Shown in pieces: positions 47,909-56,211 of a DNA stretch of 64,000 nt. Source of the stretch: JAIROC01 sp031553535 (GTDB lineage Bacteria; Bacteroidota; Bacteroidia; Bacteroidales; WCHB1-69); contig JAVBLM010000032.1 of assembly GCA_031553535.1 (NCBI GenBank), forward strand, positions 1-64,000, written 5' to 3'. Position numbers and translations under genes: made by a program. Each line of letters starts with the position of its first letter. Positions within the stretch are counted from its first letter, which is position 1. Under the pieces are notes generated by a model that worked only from the letters and a program-made list of their open reading frames with translations, did not search any database and was not told the origin of the DNA.

Positions 47909-49420
47909 TTATTTACCGATCTTGCAACCCAATGTCAAGGCAAATGATTGAGTTGTGATTGTCGATTCATACGGATTTATATTGGATGCATTATAAAATA
48001 CTTCTTTATCCTTTTGGAACTTATATCTATATGCAAAATCCATAAAGAAATATCTTGTCTTGAATCCGATACCTGCTGAAACCATCCAGATGGAGCCATC
48101 TTTATTCACTTCTTTTGTATAAGGGTTAGTGGTATACGAGCCTCCAAGGCGTAATGCTATCGGAGATAAATTTAATTCTCCTCCAAGACGAACAGTGTGA
48201 GTCCCTTTGTAATACTTTCTGATATTATCCGTTTCATCTGCAAAATCATAATCCGAAGATTGCATGTGTGAAGTTGCATAATCAACAAATTCATAATCTA
48301 TATTAATAAAACCATACCGGTTAAATAAAAAAGCAACATTCCCCATTACATGATATGGAGTAATGAGTTGGTAATTAAAACTCCCTTCATAATCAGGAAC
48401 AACAGGACCATTCCTGGTTGTATCTATATCATAGTTCGATACATAAAAAAACTCATAATAAGATTCTTTTACATTATTATACAATGTAGGGGTATGAAAT
48501 CCCGCACCAAAACGCAAAAAGTCTACAGGCTGGTATAATAATCCCAGTTTAAAATTAATCCCTGTTGCTCTGGCTTGAAACTCATTATAATATTCTAAAT
48601 CATCATAATAAGCATTAGCTGATTCTGTATAAGAAGTTTCCTGAGTATAGGTAAAAAATGGAATCCCGATAGTTGCTCCAATATAAAGCATATCATCGTA
48701 ATTGGCTCCGCCCGAAAATATGTACTCATTCAAATATCCGTTTGTAGTTGTTGTTTGTTTCTGCTCAAAAGCATCATCAACTACACTATAATACTGATTG
48801 TCTGTTCCTGGAACTGCATCTATCAGCCAATGATACCACGCAAAGGAAGCTATATGCCTTTGTATAGGATACCGGTAATAATTAGGATCATCCCTTGAGA
48901 TAAAAATACTACTGTTGGATATTCCTCTTGCATTCGTCCAGTCCGTTATATAATCAAAAAAGTTTGTTGTTCCTGTCTGATCGGAATTGTTAGGCCCTTT
49001 CACAATAGAATACCCATCATAACGTGCCAGATTGTTATATCCTGTTGCCAATTGGAAAGATTTCCACTTTGAAGAAGATGATAAAGGCACAGAAAGAACA
49101 AAACCCAAGTTATCCAACACAAAATCGTATTTGCTACCATACATTGATTTTCCATTATAGCTGGAATTAATTTTCGTATACTGTAGCATAGGGGTAAGTG
49201 TAAATTCCGAGCGTTTATATAATCCTATTCCTGCAGGATTATTTGCACTGAGAACGGTAAAATCCGCACCAAATCCACCCATAGAACCTGCAAGAGAGGT
49301 ATATCGAGCCGTACCTGTTGGTGAATATTGCGCATAGCGAAAAGCATCTGTTTCATTTTGTGCCATTAGTACTCCACCCATGATTGATAGCACAAATACT
49401 GCAATGTACTGCCTTCTCAT
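47909..49420 (-). CDS. OmpP1/FadL-family outer membrane protein
   Basis: The 503-aa protein has a signal peptide (MRRQYIAVFVLSIMGGVLMAQ) followed by the typical FadL/TodX opening: ARYTSLAGSMGGFGADFTVLS, then NNPAGIGLYKRSEF. The rest alternates aromatic beta strands and loops, as in a 14-strand barrel with an N-terminal plug, and ends with strands near SFALTLGCKIGK. Family members pass hydrophobic compounds or fatty acids across the outer membrane; in Bacteroidetes many are annotated as hemin receptors without proof. It lies 43 bp after the lipoprotein gene upstream on the same strand and has its own terminator. Confidence 0.8.
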   Translation of the reverse strand: MRRQYIAVFVLSIMGGVLMAQNETDAFRYAQYSPTGTARYTSLAGSMGGFGADFTVLSANNPAGIGLYKRSEFTLTPMLQYTKINSSYNGKSMYGSKYDFVLDNLGFVLSVPLSSSSKWKSFQLATGYNNLARYDGYSIVKGPNNSDQTGTTNFFDYITDWTNARGISNSSIFISRDDPNYYRYPIQRHIASFAWYHWLIDAVPGTDNQYYSVVDDAFEQKQTTTTNGYLNEYIFSGGANYDDMLYIGATIGIPFFTYTQETSYTESANAYYDDLEYYNEFQARATGINFKLGLLYQPVDFLRFGAGFHTPTLYNNVKESYYEFFYVSNYDIDTTRNGPVVPDYEGSFNYQLITPYHVMGNVAFLFNRYGFINIDYEFVDYATSHMQSSDYDFADETDNIRKYYKGTHTVRLGGELNLSPIALRLGGSYTTNPYTKEVNKDGSIWMVSAGIGFKTRYFFMDFAYRYKFQKDKEVFYNASNINPYESTITTQSFALTLGCKIGK

Positions 49421-49463
49421 AATATATTTATTTTTAGTGTTACTATTTTTATTTCATTATTTT

Positions 49464-51050
49464 CTATCTTCTTGGAGAACTGCTACCGGAAGATGAAGAC
49501 CCTCCTGAACGGCTACTTGAAGACGAAGATGAAGGGGATGAACTCCTTGCTGCGCCACTCGAAGAAGAGGATGAACTCCTATTATAAGAACTACTACTAT
49601 TCGTTGCAGGCCTGCTTTGACTTTGAGTAGGAGTTGTCTGACGATATGTATTATTACTTGAAGACGATGATGACGACGGCCTCGTTGTAGTAGTATTCGT
49701 ATTCGACGAAGATCTATTATTATAAGAAGATGATGATCTATTCTCATAAGAAGAACTTGAATTGCTACGAACCGGAGTCGAGCTGCTTGTTGTTGTACTC
49801 TGACGCGTAGTTGAAGTCGGTTGTGATGACGACCTGTTTTGCGCCGGAGCAGAAGTATTATTCTGTACATTTGATGACGAAGTTGAACTAGCCTGCCTAT
49901 TAACTTCTGTTGCACGCGTTGAAGAAGTATTATTCTGCACCGCTGAGGAAGAAGACTGTCTTTGAACTGTTCCTGTTGCACTTCTTGTACCTTCAGACGT
50001 ATTTACACTACTATTTGCATTTTCCTGTCTAACTGCCGACTGGTTTGCGGCACTGCGGTTAACCGTACTTGCCGAACTGGCATTATTTTCCAAAGTTGCA
50101 TTATTAACCGCTCCACTTTGAACAGTTCCTGAAGGACTTCTTGTAGCAGTAGAAGAAGAATTATTTGTACTCGTTGCCTGCGACCTTACTCCGCTATTTG
50201 CAGGCCCACTTGCAGAACGGGTAGCAGTGTTCACTGTTGTTCCTGCTGCTTTTTCATAACGTTCTCCGAATGTTAAATTCTCAGTGCCCTTGCTTGTACC
50301 ACGACGGGTAGGAGTATTATTGGTATTGGAAAGTTCTGTTTTATTAATATTTGCAACACCTCCTCTTACAGAATTACGATGCCCGTAGTTATATGCATAA
50401 TTTCTGTCATAATTATTATGATAATAATCCCCATGGTATCCACCGTGATGGGGCCCATGATGATAATCCCAATAATAAGGCCTATTCCATCCCCAGCCTC
50501 CATAGAAACCGCAATAAGAATAGCTTGGATAATAATAATAAGGCCTGTATCCCCAAGGATCGCCCCACCAGAAATTATATCCCAAATAGATGCTTACTCC
50601 CCATGAACCGGGATTGTAATTATACCAGTATAAATTCGTATAATAAGGATCATAATAATCCCATCCTATACTTGGACCGTAGAATCTGCGAAGACGTGCC
50701 GTATAAGCATAATCATAATAACTATCCTCATCGAAATAATAGCTATTATTTGTGATATAGGTATTCCCATCTTCCACATATTCTTCTGTAGTAGAATAAA
50801 CTTTTTGATAAGATGGATCTTCTTCCGTATAATATTCTTCTGTCTGGACAGATGTATTATTTTGCTCGGAATTTACCTGACTTTGACGCTGAGCTGCTAA
50901 TCTTTCCTGTTTAGCTGCTCTTTCATTTTTAAGAGCTAACTGCCTTTCTGTTGCAGTATAATATCCATCATCAACCACCAATGATGATGTTGTTGTGCAA
51001 GAGAAAAAGACAAAAGCTATTGACAATGTTATTAATCCTATTTTTTTCAT
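49464..51050 (-). CDS. Lipoprotein with Tyr/Gly-rich middle and Ser/Thr/Asn-rich tail
   Basis: The ATG at 51050 follows GGAGG by 7 bases and begins a lipoprotein signal (FVFFSC, Cys18), giving 528 aa; the open frame to 51137 adds no signal. Residues about 25-65 are charged and coiled-coil-like. About 120-215 is extremely rich in Tyr, Trp, Gly and His (YYDPYYTNLYWYNYNPG, then 'WDYHHGPHHGGYHGDYYHN'). From about 235 to the end is a low-complexity tail of Ser, Thr, Asn, Gln and Arg with near-repeats of NRSA/TRSASGT units, ending SSSPRR. It is probably an outer-membrane lipoprotein with a disordered tail. I know of no function. It is divergent from proS. Confidence 0.6.
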   Translation of the reverse strand: MKKIGLITLSIAFVFFSCTTTSSLVVDDGYYTATERQLALKNERAAKQERLAAQRQSQVNSEQNNTSVQTEEYYTEEDPSYQKVYSTTEEYVEDGNTYITNNSYYFDEDSYYDYAYTARLRRFYGPSIGWDYYDPYYTNLYWYNYNPGSWGVSIYLGYNFWWGDPWGYRPYYYYPSYSYCGFYGGWGWNRPYYWDYHHGPHHGGYHGDYYHNNYDRNYAYNYGHRNSVRGGVANINKTELSNTNNTPTRRGTSKGTENLTFGERYEKAAGTTVNTATRSASGPANSGVRSQATSTNNSSSTATRSPSGTVQSGAVNNATLENNASSASTVNRSAANQSAVRQENANSSVNTSEGTRSATGTVQRQSSSSAVQNNTSSTRATEVNRQASSTSSSNVQNNTSAPAQNRSSSQPTSTTRQSTTTSSSTPVRSNSSSSYENRSSSSYNNRSSSNTNTTTTRPSSSSSSSNNTYRQTTPTQSQSRPATNSSSSYNRSSSSSSSGAARSSSPSSSSSSSRSGGSSSSGSSSPRR

Positions 51051-51089
51051 GGCTGTATCCTCCGTTTTTTTTTCTTTCATATTTTTTTG

Positions 51090-51097
51090 TACTTTTG
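51090..51097 (+). promoter_or_regulatory. Predicted proS promoter -7 box
   Basis: TACTTTTG matches TAnnTTTG and lies 48 bp upstream of the proS ATG, in the divergent gap with the lipoprotein gene. Confidence 0.45.
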
Positions 51098-51145
51098 TAA
51101 AAAGTACATTTTTAATTAAATAAATTCCAAAAACCATACCAAAAC

Positions 51146-52621
51146 ATGGCTAATAAATTAACGTCAAAAAATGAAAATTATTCTCAATGGTATAATGATT
51201 TAGTATTACAAGCCGAGCTGGCAGAGAACTCCGCTGTGCGCGGATGCATGGTAATCAAGCCCTATGGATACTCTTTATGGGAAAATATGCAGTCGGTTCT
51301 GAACACAATGTTTAAGCAAACAGGACATGTAAATGCTTATTTCCCATTGTTTATTCCTAAATCCTTTTTCAGTAGAGAAGCCAGCCATGTTGACGGATTT
51401 GCCAAAGAATGTGCCGTTGTGACACATTACCGGTTAAAAAATGATCCTGAGGGAAAAGGGATAGTTGTAGATGAGGAAGCAAAACTGGAAGAAGAACTGA
51501 TTGTTCGTCCTACTTCGGAGACAATCATCTGGAATACATATAAAAACTGGATACAATCTTACCGTGATCTTCCGATCTTATGCAATCAATGGGCAAACGT
51601 TGTGCGTTGGGAAATGCGGACACGCCTGTTTTTGCGGACTGCCGAATTTTTATGGCAGGAAGGGCATACTGCTCACGAAACAGCGGAAGAAGCCATTGAA
51701 GAAACCGATCGCATGATTAATGTATATGCCGATTTTGCAGAACAGTATATGGCTGTTCCGGTAATCAAAGGACGTAAAAGCGAGAATGAACGTTTTGCCG
51801 GAGCGCTTGATACCTATTGTATCGAAGCATTGATGCAAGACGGGAAAGCACTTCAGGCAGGAACTTCACACTTTCTCGGACAAAACTTCGCAAAAGCCTT
51901 CGATGTTAAATTCCTGAGCAAGGAAAACAAACAGGAATATGTATGGGCAACTTCCTGGGGAGTTTCCACACGATTAATCGGAGCTTTGATCATGGCCCAT
52001 TCCGATGATAACGGCCTGGTTCTTCCTCCTAAATTAGCTCCGATACAGGTAGTGATTGTTCCTGTATATAAGGATACCGAAACATTAGAAAAAATTTCTT
52101 TGGTCGCCAATGCCATCAAATCCCAACTGGAAGCAAAAAACATAACCGTTAAATACGATGACAGGGATAGTCAACGATCAGGGTGGAAATTTAATGAATA
52201 TGAATTAAAAGGCGTTCCTGTACGCATAACCATTGGCCCAAGGGATTTGGAAAATAACCAGGCTGAGGTTTTCCGCAGGGATACACTCGAAAAACAAAGC
52301 CTGTCTCTGGATAATCTGCCGGGTATGGTTGAAAACCTGTTGGTTGATATCCAACAAAATCTATACAACAAGGCTCTTGCTTTTCGCCAAAACAATATCC
52401 GTAAGGCCGACACATGGGAAGAATTTGTCGATATTCTCGAAAACAAAGGCGGATTTGTCTATGCCCACTGGGATGGTACCACAGAAACGGAAGAACTGAT
52501 AAAAGAAAAAACAAAAGCAACAATCCGTTGCATCCCTTTTGACAATCCTTACGAAGAAGGTTCCTGTATATTAACGGGAAAACCATCCAAGGAGCGTGTG
52601 TTATTTGCAAAAGCATATTAA
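51146..52621 (+). CDS. proS: Proline-tRNA ligase (type 3, archaeal/eukaryotic-like)
   Basis: This class II synthetase charges tRNA-Pro. At 491 aa, without the large editing insertion of the E. coli form, it is the ProS type 3 found in Bacteroidetes. Features are 'NAYFPLFIPKSFF' (motif 1 region), RPTSETIIWNTYKNWI, WANVVRWEMRTRLFLRTAEFLWQEGHTAH (motif 2 region), and WATSWGVSTRLIGALIM (motif 3 region). The anticodon-binding domain follows, and the C-terminal zinc/Tyr-type domain ends in FAKAY. The ATG at 51146 starts the expected N-terminus. Confidence 0.96.
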   Translation: MANKLTSKNENYSQWYNDLVLQAELAENSAVRGCMVIKPYGYSLWENMQSVLNTMFKQTGHVNAYFPLFIPKSFFSREASHVDGFAKECAVVTHYRLKNDPEGKGIVVDEEAKLEEELIVRPTSETIIWNTYKNWIQSYRDLPILCNQWANVVRWEMRTRLFLRTAEFLWQEGHTAHETAEEAIEETDRMINVYADFAEQYMAVPVIKGRKSENERFAGALDTYCIEALMQDGKALQAGTSHFLGQNFAKAFDVKFLSKENKQEYVWATSWGVSTRLIGALIMAHSDDNGLVLPPKLAPIQVVIVPVYKDTETLEKISLVANAIKSQLEAKNITVKYDDRDSQRSGWKFNEYELKGVPVRITIGPRDLENNQAEVFRRDTLEKQSLSLDNLPGMVENLLVDIQQNLYNKALAFRQNNIRKADTWEEFVDILENKGGFVYAHWDGTTETEELIKEKTKATIRCIPFDNPYEEGSCILTGKPSKERVLFAKAY

Positions 52622-52624
52622 TTT

Positions 52625-52646
52625 ACAGAAGTTACACAAGTTACAG
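52625..52646 (+). repeat. Dispersed ACAGAAGTTACACAAGTTACAG repeat
   Basis: A copy of the dispersed intergenic repeat starts 3 bp after the proS stop codon, in the gap before xth. Confidence 0.6.
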
Positions 52647-52726
52647 ATAACAATTGCAACAGACAACGGGCAGAAAGTAATACGAATAATCCTGGCATCT
52701 TAAAATCTTGAATATTGAATCATCAA

Positions 52727-53494
52727 ATGAAAATCATCACCTATAATGTAAACGGCATCCGGGCGGCTATCGGCAAAGGCCTTCTCAATTGGATAGAGGA
52801 AGTGAATCCGGATGTACTGTGCTTGCAGGAAACAAAAGCCCAACCGGATCAGATCCCGACACTGAGTTTCCAGGAAATGGGATACCATTGCTATTATTAT
52901 TCTGCCAAAAAGAAGGGGTACAGTGGAGTGGCCATCCTCACCAAACAAGAACCCACACAAGTGGTATATGGGATGAACTTTCCGAAATATGATGATGAAG
53001 GACGATTTTTGCGTGTAGACTTTGGGGATTTGTCCATTGCCAGTGTATATCATCCTTCGGGTAGCAGCGGAGACGAAAGGCAAGCTTTTAAAATGGAATG
53101 GTTGGATGATTTCTACATCTATATCCATGAACTGATAAAAACAAGGCCGAACCTGATCCTTTGCGGAGACTATAATATATGCCACAAGCCTATCGACATC
53201 CATGACCCTGTCCGCAATGCAAAAAGCTCGGGATTCCTTCCCGAAGAACGGGAATGGATGGAGAAATTTATCAGTAATGGATTTATTGACACATTCCGCT
53301 TCTTTAACCAGGAGCCTAACCAGTATACCTGGTGGAGTTTTCGCAGCCATGCCCGTGCAAAAAACCTGGGCTGGCGCATCGATTATAATATGGCAACACT
53401 ATCCCTGAAAGAGAAGCTGGAACGATCCGTTATATTATCCCTGGCAGACCATTCCGATCATTGCCCGGTATTGTTGGAGATAAGTGATAAATAA
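52727..53494 (+). CDS. xth: Exodeoxyribonuclease III (AP endonuclease)
   Basis: The 255-aa enzyme of the exonuclease III/APE1 family cuts DNA at abasic sites and trims 3' ends in base excision repair. The ATG at 52727 is used; a TTG four codons upstream is less likely. Catalytic landmarks are TYNVNGIRAA (Asn), LCLQETKAQPD (metal-binding Glu), SVYHPSG (the active-site Tyr), ILCGDYNICH (Asp, Asn), 'YTWWSF' and the C-terminal ADHSDHCPV (Asp-His pair). All catalytic residues appear present. It lies 105 bp after proS on the same strand and converges on the frameshifted gene. Confidence 0.95.
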   Translation: MKIITYNVNGIRAAIGKGLLNWIEEVNPDVLCLQETKAQPDQIPTLSFQEMGYHCYYYSAKKKGYSGVAILTKQEPTQVVYGMNFPKYDDEGRFLRVDFGDLSIASVYHPSGSSGDERQAFKMEWLDDFYIYIHELIKTRPNLILCGDYNICHKPIDIHDPVRNAKSSGFLPEEREWMEKFISNGFIDTFRFFNQEPNQYTWWSFRSHARAKNLGWRIDYNMATLSLKEKLERSVILSLADHSDHCPVLLEISDK

Positions 53495-53503
53495 AGCAAT
53501 ATA

Positions 53504-53997
53504 TTAAAAACTCATACGTATACCCACACCTGCCGGAATAACCCTGAATTGAAATCCAACCTGAATTGTTTTACTTTGTAACACTCCGTCATTATATAAA
53601 GCAACTCCCTTTTCAGCTCGCCTATCTCCTGCTATGGCAATAGGAATAGCAATTACGATAAGTGCTCCCCCATTCCCGCCAAAATCCAGGAAGGTTCTCT
53701 TCCAGCTAAAAGTACTCCCAGCGGATATCCAAGACAAAAGCCTCCTCCAAAAGCAACAATGCAAGATAACACATTGCAAGCTTCTGCTATTCTGATTTCC
53801 TTACTAGCGAAAACATTTGACTCTACAATTTTTGACAGCTCCTTCAAGGTTAACTTTTTTCCATTATAAAAATAATTCTTTCCCAATCCTGCCCGGTTTA
53901 TTTTTATCGTATCCCCAGTAATTTGTCCGAAAGTATTATTATAAGTCATCATCATAAAGGTATATATACAGGATAAAATAATGTATTTTAATTTCAT
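53504..53997 (-). pseudogene. Small exported membrane-type protein gene with a frameshift
   Basis: Two overlapping minus-strand frames make one protein: the first part (from 53997) has a signal peptide (MKLKYIILSCIYTFMMMTYNNTFGQ), KLTLKELSKIVESN, and the hydrophobic CIVAFGGGFCLGYPLGVLLAG. The second part (to 53504) continues with ALIVIAIPIAIAGDRRAEKG and ends VGIRMSF. Adding one base in the five-C run at 53667-53671 joins them into 165 codons including the stop, with an uninterrupted GMGGALIVIAIP join. The restored product resembles a small Bacteroidales family with a GYPLG...AGxxPxWxLAGxG hydrophobic region, of unknown role. The lesion may be real, phase-variable or a sequencing error in a homopolymer. 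Confidence 0.7.
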
Positions 53998-54298
53998 GTT
54001 TTTTTAATTTACTTATAGTTTTTTTGTCAATATGGATATATTTTACTATGCAAATATATAAGAATTTTTATTTTATGATAATACACTCCATCTTCTTTCC
54101 AATAATTACCGGCGGCTTATTTCTTCTGATCCTATCTTAATGTAATAAAGAAACAAATTTCAATAATTTATAGAAGAAAACGCTTGCAAAACTTTTTAGG
54201 GTGAGTATTTTTCTGAGAAACCCAGCCACATTACTCCGGCATTATTTCTTAACAGTGAGAAAGTATTCCGTATTTTTTCAAGAAGGCTTCAGGGATTC

Positions 54299-54508
54299 CG
54301 GAAAATCTCTTACACTACTGCAGAAAGGTTTCTATATATAGCAGAAAATCTATTGCACTATTGCAAAAGTATTTCTACATATAGCAGAATTTCTCTTGCA
54401 TTACTGTAAAATAGTTTCTATACATGGCAGAAAATGTTTTGCACTACTGTGGGAAGGTTTCTACACATGGCAGAAAATCTCTCGCATTTCTGCAAAACAG
54501 TTTCTCAA
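54299..54508. repeat. 43-bp tandem repeat array (about five units)
   Basis: Units starting GCAGAAAATCTnTTGCACTA begin at 54341, 54384, 54427 and 54470, each 43 bp apart, with a further diverged unit before 54341. The rest of the 53998-54808 gap holds A/T-rich DNA (53998-54298), a dispersed repeat and a hairpin. An 87-codon open frame crossing the array is not credible. Confidence 0.8.
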
Positions 54509-54553
54509 GAATAATAAAGTACCTTGCAATATATTGGCGCCTTTTATATAATA

Positions 54554-54594
54554 ACAGAAGTTATGCAAGTGGAGAAGTTACACAAGTTACAGAA
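54554..54594 (+). repeat. Double copy of the dispersed repeat
   Basis: ACAGAAGTTATGCAAGTGG is followed at once by AGAAGTTACACAAGTTACAG, two head-to-tail copies of the repeat also found at 33828, 41300 and 52625. Confidence 0.6.
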
Positions 54595-54609
54595 ATAAGG
54601 ATAGATTCC

Positions 54610-54690
54610 GGATTAACTTCGTTGAGCTCGCAAGCTCGGTTGGTTGGCTGTACCGAACCCTCGGGTTTACGAGCTTCGCATAGTTAATCC
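54610..54690. repeat. 81-bp imperfect palindrome (GGATTAACT element)
   Basis: GGATTAACT at 54610-54618 pairs with AGTTAATCC at 54682-54690, and the next inner bases are partly complementary (GAGCTCGCAA vs TTTACGAGCTTCGC). The left arm recurs at 40721-40755 inside the inverted-repeat block between the PKD genes, so this is another dispersed element. Confidence 0.6.
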
Positions 54691-54766
54691 ATCTCCCTTT
54701 TTCAACTTTTGACAACTTCCATGTAAGAAAAAATCAAACAACTAAATCATCTATTATAAAAAATTG

Positions 54767-54774
54767 TATTTTTG
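54767..54774 (+). promoter_or_regulatory. Predicted promoter -7 box of the small beta-barrel gene
   Basis: TATTTTTG matches TAnnTTTG and lies 34 bp before the ATG at 54809. Confidence 0.45.
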
Positions 54775-54808
54775 CAAGTGTATTTTTATTTATTTAGAAA
54801 TTCCTGAT

Positions 54809-55495
54809 ATGAAAAATAAGTTTATCCTTTTTTGTTTCTTCCTGTTGGGCTTGTTTGTAATAATCCCTTCCTCATCAGCACAACAACTGAAAACAATCCA
54901 GTCAAGAGGCCCTATGTTTATTACCAATGTTTCTTTTCAACAGGGAATTTCCCGTTTCCCATACAATGTAGTACCGGGAGAAGAAGGGCTTATAAAGAAT
55001 TTTAAAAAAGCAAATATTTCCCTTATCGGTGTCTCCCAGTTTATGGGATTCCAGTTTTCTCCCTATTTTGCACTGGGACTGGGAATTGGTTTTGAATATT
55101 GGACAGTCAAAAATGCATTTACCCCTATTTATGCAGACCTCCGCTTCAACATGACCAAAGGGAAAATCGCTCCTCATGCATACGTGAATCTGGGTTACGC
55201 CGTTCGATGGTATATAGATTCCAAACCCTATAAAGCATCCACCGGAAACAGTAACGAATATATTATTCAAGGTGCTACTTCAGGAATTATGGGAGAATTG
55301 GGATTAGGGGTCAAGGCAAGTGTGGGATATTCCTCTTCGGTTGTCATCGCCGTATGTGCCAAAGTACAAGAAAGTGCAATGCGTTATTATGATGGCAATA
55401 CAGAGCCAAGTCAAAGTATGAAACCTTTGCTGGTAAATACAAATTCGAATGGATTGTATTTGTTTTTAGGCTTGAAAATCGGCTTTGTTTTCTAA
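54809..55495 (+). CDS. Predicted small outer membrane beta-barrel protein
   Basis: The ATG at 54809 begins a strong signal peptide (MKNKFILFCFFLLGLFVIIPSSSAQ); the open frame from 54764 starts at a TTG overlapping the -7 box and adds no signal. The mature part of about 200 residues is made of amphipathic strands (FALGLGIGFEYW, ADLRFNMTKG, AYVNLGYAVRWY, GELGLGVKASVGYS) and ends in Phe (LGLKIGFVF), the typical C-terminal signature for barrel insertion. It fits the OmpA-like/DUF-type eight-strand barrels of Bacteroidetes. Its function is unknown. It converges on the Cas4-like nuclease gene with overlapping ends (4 bp). Confidence 0.62.
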   Translation: MKNKFILFCFFLLGLFVIIPSSSAQQLKTIQSRGPMFITNVSFQQGISRFPYNVVPGEEGLIKNFKKANISLIGVSQFMGFQFSPYFALGLGIGFEYWTVKNAFTPIYADLRFNMTKGKIAPHAYVNLGYAVRWYIDSKPYKASTGNSNEYIIQGATSGIMGELGLGVKASVGYSSSVVIAVCAKVQESAMRYYDGNTEPSQSMKPLLVNTNSNGLYLFLGLKIGFVF

Positions 55496-56187
55496 AAAAG
55501 TTCCCGCGTACAATATCCTGAGAAATCACATAGATACGGTTTACTGCAATGTTCCCCGGGTTGTATATGTAATAAAGAATCGTCTGTAATGGCTTTCAAC
55601 GCTTCTGAGACATTTTTTTCTATATAATCCTGCAGAGCAATCAGGTTCCTGGTAACATCGGTCACCCTCAAACATTCAACATCCCGGGATGTGCTGTCAT
55701 ATCCTTCTTTAAGATGAATAATAGAAAATTGTTCAGGCTGGTATCCGGCTCCTTTCATTACATAATACTGAAACGCGGCATCCATCATATATGTTTCCGA
55801 AATAAGAACAGAACTCTTTACTTCGTACGCATAGATTTTTCCCTCATTAGCAACCAGGATATCTAAAATAGCCAAAGCACGATTGTACATAAAAGAGGCC
55901 TCATATAATATGGCATCACCAAAAAAAAGATGTTCACTTGTTCGCTGTGTCGCCTTTGCTAATCCGGAAGAGAAGAAAGAAGCGGGATGAACGTCCACGC
56001 CACCCGGAAAAAGTTCCCAGGCTAACTTTCCGATATCAACTCCTTGTTGAAAACGTGCAAGTAACTCCGGGGAAGGCCTGTCGCGGAGATTATACTTGTT
56101 TTTATATAAATATAATGATTTGAGGCATTGCAGACTTCTGATAAAAGCACTCTTAGATAATGTAAGCTGTTTCTTTTCGTCCTTCAT
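55492..56187 (-). CDS. PD-(D/E)XK nuclease, Cas4/RecB-like with four-Cys cluster
   Basis: This 231-aa protein starts LSKSAFIRSLQCLKSLYL, the N-terminal signature of DUF2779/Cas4-type nucleases with one Cys (Cys21). Three more Cys lie at the C-terminus (Cys214, Cys220, Cys226), the arrangement that binds an Fe-S cluster in Cas4 and AddB. The nuclease core shows Glu96, Asp109 (ILDILV) and Glu122-Val-Lys124 (YEVKSS), i.e. the D...ExK metal site. It is therefore a probable exonuclease-type DNA enzyme. No CRISPR array or cas gene is near; it is the last gene of an operon with GH3 and arginase-like genes (24 bp gap), so its role is not obvious. Length is short for DUF2779 proteins. Confidence 0.68.
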   Translation of the reverse strand: MKDEKKQLTLSKSAFIRSLQCLKSLYLYKNKYNLRDRPSPELLARFQQGVDIGKLAWELFPGGVDVHPASFFSSGLAKATQRTSEHLFFGDAILYEASFMYNRALAILDILVANEGKIYAYEVKSSVLISETYMMDAAFQYYVMKGAGYQPEQFSIIHLKEGYDSTSRDVECLRVTDVTRNLIALQDYIEKNVSEALKAITDDSLLHIQPGEHCSKPYLCDFSGYCTRELF

Positions 56188-56211
56188 CGTCCAGCAAAAT
56201 GTCTTTTATCG

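Noticed and set aside
49457..49981. 174-codon Arg/Gln-rich minus-strand frame inside the Ser-rich lipoprotein tail
   Set aside because: Frame-shifted reading of Ser/Thr/Asn codons in the true gene.
54424..54687. 87-codon plus-strand frame over the 43-bp array and hairpin
   Set aside because: It crosses three unrelated repeat elements and has no recognisable protein features.
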